Below, in pieces: positions 55,614-62,204 of a stretch of DNA of 64,000 nt (position 1 is its first letter; each line of letters starts with the position of its first letter). A model generated the notes under the pieces. The model worked only from the letters and a program-made list of their open reading frames with translations. It did no database searches and was not told the DNA's origin. The position numbers and the translations under genes were made by a program. This DNA is from JBBQZU01 sp038207425 (GTDB lineage Bacteria > Bacteroidota > Bacteroidia > Flavobacteriales_D > Cryomorphaceae). The stretch covers positions 124,001-188,000 of the forward strand of contig JBBQZU010000001.1 of NCBI GenBank assembly GCA_038207425.1, read 5' to 3'.

Positions 55614-56591
55614 TTAAAAGTTTTCAAGCCTGTAAAATTTTGGACTTACACCTTTCGAGCTTTCTGATGTGATTCTAAGCGTAGTAATATTCTCAAATAC
55701 TACCGCTTCAGTCTGTCCTATTGCTACAAATGGACCTAAAACTATCCTGCTCTTTTTTCCTGAAAAGAAATCGTCACCCGTAAATTCTGTCAGCTTCCAC
55801 ACAAAGGAATTTCCGTCTTTGTTATATCCAATAAGTGCTACCATGCTTCCGTCATTACTTATGTCAGCGCCTGTGATAAGGCCTTGTGAGTTAAAGGATG
55901 AAATATATTCTGCAACGTATTGACCAGGCTGAGCAGGGATTTTGTATAAGTAAGATCTTCGGTCGAGCCTGTTCTTCGAAAATATATAGAGAAAATCACT
56001 CTGATAAATAAGCGCTTCACAGTCAATATCATTATCTGAAAGCCCACTGCCTGGTGGAGCCGGAATGGTAAAGCCTATCAAGGCATCTGGAGTGGCCTGG
56101 CCGTTATTATCAATATTAAAATTATCCCAAGGAATGCGGTACACACCGAAGTTCGTCCTGGTAGTTTTATTATTACCGGTATCGGCAATATATAAATGTT
56201 CTACACTCTGGGCAAGATCTTCCCAGTCAGTATTTATGGCATTTGACACATTCACTTTACGCACTATTGAGCCAGTACCACTCGAAAGGATAAAAATTTC
56301 ACTTTCATTGCCTTTGTCATTATGCGTCAGATAATTGCCTTCTCGTGTTCCTAGTCCGGATGTTTCTGCTACCAAAGTACTCAGCGATGCGATTAGAACT
56401 GGCAAAACGTTGTTAGAAGGATATGTACAATCGGTATTTGATGTGGACTCTGGATTATAATTGTTAGCGTGAACATCGTTGCAACCAATTACTTGAACAT
56501 CGTCTCCACCGTCATCTGGATTACAAGATGTGCAAGGTGCTGCTGCCAGAAGAATCAGTAAGGGAAAAATTGTCATACTAGGTTTCATCAA
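55614..56591 (-). CDS. Lipoprotein with beta-propeller-like domain
   Basis: A 325-residue lipoprotein: signal peptide with lipobox PCTSC (Cys23) followed by NPDDGGDD, an acidic surface-export-like signal. Next comes GCNDVHANNYNPESTSNTDCTYP, a short Cys motif frequent in exported Bacteroidota proteins. The rest looks like a propeller: HNDKGNESEIFILS, VEHLYIADTGNNKT, DNDIDCEALIYQSDFLYIFSKNR, FVWKLTEFTGDDFFSGK. I recognise no specific family. It overlaps the DUF4956 gene by 14 bases and is the last gene of the HlyD-VTC-DUF4956 operon. Confidence 0.75.
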   Translation of the reverse strand: MMKPSMTIFPLLILLAAAPCTSCNPDDGGDDVQVIGCNDVHANNYNPESTSNTDCTYPSNNVLPVLIASLSTLVAETSGLGTREGNYLTHNDKGNESEIFILSSGTGSIVRKVNVSNAINTDWEDLAQSVEHLYIADTGNNKTTRTNFGVYRIPWDNFNIDNNGQATPDALIGFTIPAPPGSGLSDNDIDCEALIYQSDFLYIFSKNRLDRRSYLYKIPAQPGQYVAEYISSFNSQGLITGADISNDGSMVALIGYNKDGNSFVWKLTEFTGDDFFSGKKSRIVLGPFVAIGQTEAVVFENITTLRITSESSKGVSPKFYRLENF

Positions 56592-57252
56592 AAAACACGT
56601 TTACCTTCTTGAGATTATTGAGATTCTGAAGTTGAGAAGTAAACTCAAGAGCCTTTCTTTGGCTTTTCAATACAATGTAGTAAGAATACTCGGCAAGTTG
56701 GGCATCACTTTCTCCAAAAGTTTTTAAATTGACCAGCTTGTGCTTTCTGCAATATTTGTTCAGCGTGTCCAAAAGATCAGATGAAGGCTTGTCTGCGCTG
56801 CTATATAAAAGCTGAATGAGGTATTCCTTTTTTGCCGGTGACGAAAGGTTTATGATTGACGTCAGATAAACAATGAATCCTATGAACAAGGTGCCTGTGA
56901 TTGCAATTACATACATACCGGCACCTGCAGCCAGGCCCACTGCAAGAGAGAAAAAGATGAACATGATATCCTGTGTATCTTTTACTGCTGTTCTGAATCG
57001 AATAATTGACATAGCCCCCACAAGTCCGAAGGCACGGGCCAGGTTATTGCCAATAACCATTATAACCAGAGCGGTGATCATTGCAAGCATAATAAGCGAT
57101 ACTACATAACTTCCCGAATAGCTTATGCCATTATAGGTGACTCTGTATAATATTGCAATCACGCTGCCACAAATTAGCGCAGCGATCAAGTTGGCTACTG
57201 CCTCTTCCGGGGTCAGGGAAAAAACGAACGATAATTCAAACTCGTTCAGCAT
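56578..57252 (-). CDS. DUF4956 integral membrane protein
   Basis: A 224-residue protein with three or four membrane spans (about 18-38, 45-66, 85-110 and 115-135) and a cytoplasmic C-terminal domain. The family pattern GSYVVSLIMLAMITALVIMVIGNNLARAFGLVGAMSIIRFRTAVKDTQDIMFIF is visible in part as NNLARAFGLVGAMSIIRFRT and DTQDIMFIFFSLAVGLAAG. DUF4956 genes are commonly next to VTC-domain genes, as here (seven-base overlap). The function is unknown; a role in polyphosphate or surface polymer handling is suggested by context only. Confidence 0.88.
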   Translation of the reverse strand: MLNEFELSFVFSLTPEEAVANLIAALICGSVIAILYRVTYNGISYSGSYVVSLIMLAMITALVIMVIGNNLARAFGLVGAMSIIRFRTAVKDTQDIMFIFFSLAVGLAAGAGMYVIAITGTLFIGFIVYLTSIINLSSPAKKEYLIQLLYSSADKPSSDLLDTLNKYCRKHKLVNLKTFGESDAQLAEYSYYIVLKSQRKALEFTSQLQNLNNLKKVNVFFDET

Positions 57253-58001
57253 CGTCGTTCCATTAATTTCAGATTGTACATGGAGACCTCCTTTGTATAG
57301 AAGGCTTCAGCAAATTTTGATAGTGCTTGGTGGTTAAGTTGAAATTCTTCAATAATTGATTTCATCCATGAAGGCATGCCTCTTTCACAATACTTTACTT
57401 CAAGTACAAAACTCTCTTTCCAAACATTCACAAGTCCCGATTCCGAATACAAATCCCGAAGCTCAGGGAAAAGCGAGAGTCGAATATTCTTGTCAATAGT
57501 AACTCGCACGTCGTGATCGAACTTTCCGAAGTAAGGCTCCCTGTCATATACCACTAGGCTTACAGGCCTGTAGCCATCTTTCATGAAGTGGTAAAAAAAA
57601 GTTGAGTCTAACGGTGAACCATCTTCTTCAAAACTCATATTCATAAATATCTCGCCATTGCTCATTCCGCGCTCAAGCTTACCGAAATCAGTGAGAACCC
57701 GCGATTTAAGAATTCTGTCACCAACTTTCTTCTTTACTTCAAGAAACACCTGGTTTCCTTCATTATACCCATTATATCCTCTGATTCTGAGCTTCCAACG
57801 ATCTTTAATTCCTTCTAATTTTTGATAAAGCGCATCGAATTGCGGCGTATCGTAATATACACTTCGAACTGTATACCCTACTTTTTCGCCTTCGATTTCA
57901 TTGGCATATTCATCAGGATTTACAAATGGCAACAGCCTATTTCGAAGGGCCATCATGGAGGTATTTGGTACCAGATATTTGCGTTCGTATCGGTACTTCA
58001 T
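57246..58001 (-). CDS. VTC-domain polyphosphate polymerase-like protein
   Basis: A 251-residue cytoplasmic protein with the VTC (triphosphate tunnel) fold. Basic tunnel residues lie in YRYERKYLVP, RSVYYDTPQFDALYQKLEG, KWKLRIRGYNG-like DRWKLRIRGYNG, VFLEVKKKVGDRILKSR and RPVSLVVYDREPYF, with acidic metal-binding positions in VRVTIDKNIRLSLF and FVLEVKYCERG. In yeast the VTC core makes polyphosphate from ATP. Activity here is inferred from the kept Lys/Arg/Glu pattern. Start overlaps the HlyD-like gene (ATGA), end overlaps DUF4956. Confidence 0.88.
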   Translation of the reverse strand: MKYRYERKYLVPNTSMMALRNRLLPFVNPDEYANEIEGEKVGYTVRSVYYDTPQFDALYQKLEGIKDRWKLRIRGYNGYNEGNQVFLEVKKKVGDRILKSRVLTDFGKLERGMSNGEIFMNMSFEEDGSPLDSTFFYHFMKDGYRPVSLVVYDREPYFGKFDHDVRVTIDKNIRLSLFPELRDLYSESGLVNVWKESFVLEVKYCERGMPSWMKSIIEEFQLNHQALSKFAEAFYTKEVSMYNLKLMERRC

Positions 58002-59065
58002 GTCATCGGAATTTTAGAAATACCAAATATTCTACCCAAGTACTGAAGCGGAGTAATTGTATCCGTATATATGGTAACATTACCTGTATAACCCGGCATT
58101 AAATTTTGATTCCAAGGGAAAGTTGCAGTAACATAAAAAGCTTGCTGGCTGCCTATCATTTTAACCGCGTTATCCAATCGAGATATTGAACCTTTCATAT
58201 CCGAATAAATAACTTCACTGCCTATATGCATAAATTCTCTCTCTTTTACCAGAATAGGAATTAAAGCTATCAATGCTGAAGTATCTGCAATAGTGATAAT
58301 TTGACCTGTCAATTGCAGGTCGCGGTGCATGATCAATTTACCACCAACCGGCGACGTTATTGTCAGAGAATGAATACGTTTTTTTATTTGTTCTATTTGT
58401 TTTGAAAGCGCTTCTATTTGAGCTAAAGTAAGTTTTTCCTGTTCAGGCTTCTCACCGGTACTGATAGATTCCCAATTTGCTCTTGCGATTTTCACGGCAA
58501 GTTCTCTCAACTTAAGTGTATTAAGCGCAATATCGTACTCCTGTCGTGAAATTGCGCCATCGCTGAATATACGCTCCGATCGATCCATTAAAAGGCGCTC
58601 AGTGGTAAGTTCCTGTTCAGCTAGTTCAAGTTGATTCAGGGCGAGAAGCACATCTTCCGGCTTTTGACCAGTAGTAAAGAACAAAAGCTCAGCTTTCAAC
58701 ACATCCATCTGACCTTGAAGTTCAATAAGATTTCGTTGTTCTTCGTTGGACAATATGTATCCAATGGTATCACCAGCGTTAATATATCCTCGTGATGTAA
58801 TAAAAGTCGACATAATCAACTCAACAACGTCGCCACGCTGAAATTCAGTAATACTATACCTTTCTACGAGGTGTGTTTTGTGGTCGGTAAGTGTGGATAT
58901 CAGATTGCCATCAACGTTTCTTGTTATACCATACTCTGTTGCTGGCATGAAGAATGCTTTGCTGCTAATTCGATATTCTAGTTTATAAGTAGCAGAAAAC
59001 CAGCTCAAAATGAGCACGATAGATATAAATAGCGCATATCGAAAATAGCGGTCGCTCTTTTGCAT
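57998..59065 (-). CDS. HlyD-like membrane fusion/adaptor protein
   Basis: A 355-residue protein with one N-terminal membrane span (about 10-27), a first half-barrel or lipoyl piece (VELIMSTFITSRGYINAGDTIGYILS), a long coiled-coil hairpin (about 110-235, e.g. NQLELAEQELTTERLLMDRS), the lipoyl second half (ITSPVGGKLIMHRDLQLTGQIITIAD) and a beta-barrel domain ending in MPGYTGNVTIY. Such adaptors usually bridge an inner membrane transporter to an outer membrane channel, but neither partner is encoded here. First gene of the four-gene operon; 111 bases separate it from der. Confidence 0.85.
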   Translation of the reverse strand: MQKSDRYFRYALFISIVLILSWFSATYKLEYRISSKAFFMPATEYGITRNVDGNLISTLTDHKTHLVERYSITEFQRGDVVELIMSTFITSRGYINAGDTIGYILSNEEQRNLIELQGQMDVLKAELLFFTTGQKPEDVLLALNQLELAEQELTTERLLMDRSERIFSDGAISRQEYDIALNTLKLRELAVKIARANWESISTGEKPEQEKLTLAQIEALSKQIEQIKKRIHSLTITSPVGGKLIMHRDLQLTGQIITIADTSALIALIPILVKEREFMHIGSEVIYSDMKGSISRLDNAVKMIGSQQAFYVTATFPWNQNLMPGYTGNVTIYTDTITPLQYLGRIFGISKIPMT

Positions 59066-59176
59066 TTAGGCCTTCCTGCAGGTTAGGTTTTTACAAAAAT
59101 GAAGCGAATTTAACCTTTTAATAACTTTAAATCAATCAATCGTTAATATTATATAAACCAAATGTTAAGGTTTCCA

Positions 59177-60484
59177 TCAACTTTTGCTTCTGAAAAAGAT
59201 GTTCACAGGTATACCAGTAAGATTAAAATGCTCTCGCAACTTATTCTCCAAGAATCTTTTATATGGATCCTTTACGTACTGTGGAAGGTTGCAAAAGAAG
59301 GCAAAAGATGTTTTATAAGTAGGCAACTGCATCACATATTTAATGCGTACTGACTTGCCCTTATAGGCAGGTGGAGGGCTATTTTCTATTATTGGCAGTA
59401 GAATTTCGTTGAGTTTCGAAGTAGGAATACGGTTACTCATATTCTCATATACACCTATTGCAGTTTCTATAGCCTTATGAATGCGCTGCTTGGTTATGGT
59501 AGATGTAAATACAATAGGAACATCAGTAAAAGGCGCTATACGTTCTCTGATTTCCTCTTCATATTTTTTCATTGTTGCAGTATCCTTTTCCACAATGTCC
59601 CATTTGTTAATGAGTATTACCAGTCCTTTGCCATTTTTCTCGATGGTATAGAATATGTTTAGATCTTGCTTTTGAATCCCTTCCTGTGCATCAACCATCA
59701 GCAGGCATACATCGCTTTCTTCAATTGCCCTTATGGAGCGAAGCACTGAGTAAAATTCGATGTCTTCGTGCACTTTACTCCGTTTTCTAATACCGGCTGT
59801 GTCAACTAGAAAAAAGTCGAAACCGAAGCTCTGATATCTGGTAAGCAAAGCGTCACGGGTAGTACCTGCAATGTCGGTTACTATATTTCGCTCGGTATTT
59901 AGTAATGCATTTACAAGCGACGATTTTCCAACATTCGGCCGCCCTACCACTGCTATCCGGGGTATTTCCGGATCAGGTTGGTTTTCCTTTTCGGGAAAAG
60001 TGGCAATTAATGCATCGAGTAAGTCGCCCGTGCCGCCTCCGCTGGTAGATGAAATGCAGTACACTTCACCCAACCCCAGTGAGTAAAACTCGCTGGCCTG
60101 CAGTATTCGGTCGTTTGTGTCTACTTTATTGGCAACTACCAGTAAGGGTTTATCAGTTTTTCTTAGAAAAGATGCTATTGCTTCATCATGATCGGTGATT
60201 CCGGTGGTAGTATCAAGCAGAAACAATATGCTGGTAGCTTCTTCAATTGCAAGTTGCACCTGTTTTCTTATCTCCTCTTCGAAAACATCTTCAGAGTTAA
60301 GAGTATAGCCACCGGTATCAATGACAGAATATTCCACACCACACCATTCGGCTTTGCCGTAGTGCCTGTCGCGGGTTACTCCACTGGTGGGGTCTACTAT
60401 GGCATCTCTTGATTCGGTAAGCCTGTTGAATAGTGTTGATTTTCCAACATTTGGTCTTCCGACTATTGCTACAATATTTGCCAT
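59177..60484 (-). CDS. der: GTPase Der (EngA), ribosome assembly
   Basis: A 435-residue GTPase with two G domains and a C-terminal KH-like domain; it is needed for 50S subunit maturation. First G domain: GRPNVGKSTLFNRL, DTGGY, NKVD. Second: GRPNVGKSSLVNALL, DTAGIRKRSKVHEDIE, NKWD. The C-terminal segment PTYKTSFAFFCNLPQYVKDPYKRFLENKLRE and NLTGIPVNIFFRSK is typical. It starts two bases after the era stop, so both GTPases are made from one transcript. Confidence 0.97.
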   Translation of the reverse strand: MANIVAIVGRPNVGKSTLFNRLTESRDAIVDPTSGVTRDRHYGKAEWCGVEYSVIDTGGYTLNSEDVFEEEIRKQVQLAIEEATSILFLLDTTTGITDHDEAIASFLRKTDKPLLVVANKVDTNDRILQASEFYSLGLGEVYCISSTSGGGTGDLLDALIATFPEKENQPDPEIPRIAVVGRPNVGKSSLVNALLNTERNIVTDIAGTTRDALLTRYQSFGFDFFLVDTAGIRKRSKVHEDIEFYSVLRSIRAIEESDVCLLMVDAQEGIQKQDLNIFYTIEKNGKGLVILINKWDIVEKDTATMKKYEEEIRERIAPFTDVPIVFTSTITKQRIHKAIETAIGVYENMSNRIPTSKLNEILLPIIENSPPPAYKGKSVRIKYVMQLPTYKTSFAFFCNLPQYVKDPYKRFLENKLREHFNLTGIPVNIFFRSKS

Positions 60485-60486
60485 AA

Positions 60487-61368
60487 TTAATTTTTGTAAC
60501 CGAATGCTTTTAATCGGTTCTCTTTGTTTCGCCAGTCTTCATCAACCTTTACATGCATTTCAAGGAAAACTTTAATGTCAATGAAAGATTCAAGTAGTTT
60601 TCTGGCTTCTGTGCCTACTTTTTTGAGCTTTGATCCCTTATGACCTATGAGTATACCTTTCTGCGAATCACGCGAAACATAAATTACGGCACCTATATGA
60701 ACCAATCTTTCACTCTCCTTATAGGTCTCAATCTCTACTTCTACCGAATACGGCACTTCCTGCTGGTAATTTTCCATAATTCTTTCACGAATTATTTCAG
60801 CGGCAAAGAACTTCATCGGCCTGTCGGTCAGTGCGTCCTTTTCATAATACGGCGGCGATTCAGGCAGTAATTCTTTGATTCTGTTTTGAATTTGTACTAC
60901 GCCAAAATCGTGCAAAGCTGATACTGGGATTATTTCACCTTTCGGAAAAAGTGAATTTAGCTGTGCTGACCAACTGTCAATGATGTCCTGATTGGAAAGG
61001 TCTATTTTGTTTAATACAATAATCGTGGGCACTTCAGCTTCAGCTAATGCCTTTTCAAAGCCATAGAAATCAAGCTTTTCGTCAGTAATATCAATAATAA
61101 GCAGAAGAATGTCAGCGTCCTTTAAAGCTTCTTTTACGAATGACATCATACTAGCCTGAAGCGCATATTTGGGCTCCAGAATTCCAGGCGTATCGCTATA
61201 CACGATTTGGTATTCATCGGTGTTTACAATACCAATAATTCTATGCCTAGTAGTTTGTGCTTTTGGTGTGATTATGGAAATTCTTTCTCCTACCAATTTA
61301 TTCATCAATGTCGATTTTCCGGCATTAGGACGACCAACAAGATTGACAAAACCAGATTTGTGTGACAT
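60487..61368 (-). CDS. era: GTPase Era, 16S rRNA maturation
   Basis: A 293-residue GTPase with a C-terminal KH domain that binds the 3' end of 16S rRNA. G1 GRPNAGKSTLMNKLVGERIS, effector region ITPKAQTTRHRIIGI, G3 DTPGI, G4 NKID; KH signature VEIETYKESERLVHIGAVIYVSRDSQKGILIGHKG, seen as SQKGILIGHKGSKLKKVG. ATG at 61368 is chosen since it directly precedes the G1 strand (MSHKSGFVNLVG). The promoter region upstream is shared with the divergent tRNA gene. Confidence 0.97.
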   Translation of the reverse strand: MSHKSGFVNLVGRPNAGKSTLMNKLVGERISIITPKAQTTRHRIIGIVNTDEYQIVYSDTPGILEPKYALQASMMSFVKEALKDADILLLIIDITDEKLDFYGFEKALAEAEVPTIIVLNKIDLSNQDIIDSWSAQLNSLFPKGEIIPVSALHDFGVVQIQNRIKELLPESPPYYEKDALTDRPMKFFAAEIIRERIMENYQQEVPYSVEVEIETYKESERLVHIGAVIYVSRDSQKGILIGHKGSKLKKVGTEARKLLESFIDIKVFLEMHVKVDEDWRNKENRLKAFGYKN

Positions 61369-61378
61369 GAAAAAAACT

Positions 61379-61425
61379 TTTGCAGTCAAAGAAACAAAAT
61401 ATATCTTTGCACTCCCCTAAACCAA
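61379..61425. promoter_or_regulatory. Overlapping divergent promoters for era and tRNA-fMet
   Basis: Plus strand: TTTG (61379-61382), 19 bases, TATCTTTG (61402-61409), an exact Bacteroidota promoter pointing to the tRNA. Minus strand: TTG (61425-61423), 18 bases, TATATTTT (61404-61397) followed by G, pointing to era. The two -7 boxes share the near-palindrome CAAAATATATCTTTG, so the polymerases would compete for the same DNA. Confidence 0.6.
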
Positions 61426-61514
61426 GGGTATATAATCAGACTTATCGTTTATTAATTCACAGAAAGCGGTTTTGGAGTTGTACTGAAAGTGTAATAGGTG
61501 AATCAAAGATATAT

Positions 61515-61587
<73 letters not shown>

Positions 61588-61592
61588 CAAGT

Positions 61593-61626
61593 GAAGGGCT
61601 TCCCATAGGGAAGCCCTTCTTTTTTT
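61593..61626 (+). terminator. Terminator after tRNA-fMet
   Basis: A 12-base perfect stem GAAGGGCTTCCC / GGGAAGCCCTTC with a three-base loop, then seven T. Confidence 0.95.
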
Positions 61627-61640
61627 AACAAAATATCATA

Positions 61641-61680
61641 AATAAAGAAAGAGCCATTCTTAAATAAAGAATGACTCTTT
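61641..61680 (-). terminator. Terminator after tRNA-Leu
   Basis: Stem AAAGAG-C-CATTC / GAATG-A-CTCTTT with one mismatch; on the minus strand it is followed by TTTCTTTATT. It lies five bases after the tRNA-Leu 3' end. Confidence 0.65.
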
Positions 61681-61684
61681 TCTG

Positions 61685-61770
61685 TACCCGGAGCGGGACT
61701 TGAACCCGCACGGCCAGCGATGGCCACAGGATTTTAAGTCCGGCGTGTATACCAATTTCACCATCCGGGC
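61685..61770 (-). tRNA. tRNA-Leu (TAA)
   Basis: An 86-nucleotide class II tRNA: acceptor GCCCGGA/TCCGGGT, D arm, anticodon loop CTTAAAA with TAA anticodon (codon TTA), a long variable arm TGGCCATCGCTGGCCG and T arm GCGGG/CCCGC. CCA is not encoded. Confidence 0.95.
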
Positions 61771-62000
61771 ATGGAAGCGCAAATGTAATATATTTCGCTA
61801 TTGTAATTATCAGTTCGGTTCTTGATTTCTGCTAGCCAGTTTCGAGATTTATCAATTTGTTATCCTAAACAGAAATTCAATTCGATACTGATAGGCTTAA
61901 AGTAAATGCCTGGTATTTTATTTTCGGCATTACTTCGTTATCCCGGAAGGGGAGTTGCTTTAAACAAAAGTTCCGGCTGCTTCGCATCCTGTCTTTTTTC

Positions 62001-62043
62001 ATTTTACAAAATGCTTCAAGCAGAGCTTGGCATTTTGTAAAAT
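62001..62043. repeat. Perfect 14-base inverted repeat between tRNA-Leu and tRNA-Gly
   Basis: ATTTTACAAAATGC (62001-62014) and GCATTTTGTAAAAT (62030-62043) face each other, with an inner CAAG/CTTG stem. Each 14-base arm contains its own shorter palindrome (ATTTTACAAAAT). It is too AT-rich and lacks a T run on either side to be a standard terminator. It lies in a 309-base stretch without genes; the rest of that stretch shows no other structure apart from the terminator at 62044-62075. Confidence 0.7.
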
Positions 62044-62075
62044 AAAAAAAGTTCCAGCTTTCACTGGAACTTTTT
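62044..62075 (-). terminator. Terminator after tRNA-Gly
   Basis: A 12-base stem AAAAAGTTCCAG / CTGGAACTTTTT with a six-base loop; T runs on both strands. It lies four bases past the tRNA-Gly 3' end and also ends transcripts coming from mutS. Confidence 0.88.
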
Positions 62076-62079
62076 GTTG

Positions 62080-62152
62080 AGCGGGAGACGGGATTCGAAC
62101 CCGCGACCCCAACCTTGGCAAGGTTGTGCTCTACCAACTGAGCTACTCTCGC
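62080..62152 (-). tRNA. tRNA-Gly (GCC)
   Basis: A 73-nucleotide cloverleaf: anticodon arm CAACC-TTGCCAA-GGTTG with anticodon GCC, D arm GAGC-type, T arm GCGGG/CCCGT. The acceptor strands are GCGAGAG and CTCCCGC, which leaves an A-C mismatch at pair 4-69; with GCGGGAG the stem would be perfect. CCA is not encoded. Confidence 0.92.
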
Positions 62153-62204
62153 GATCGGGCGACAAAAATAGCGATTAATCTGAAACTGCAAAAAACTACT
62201 TCAG

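Noticed and set aside
62105..62125. Possible Ala anticodon GGC in the tRNA at 62080-62152
   Set aside because: That reading comes from the plus strand; the anticodon arm is nearly palindromic. On the coding strand the anticodon is GCC, Gly.
61877..62191. Open frame of 104 codons on the minus strand
   Set aside because: It runs through the complete tRNA-Gly gene and the inverted repeat and has no protein-like composition.
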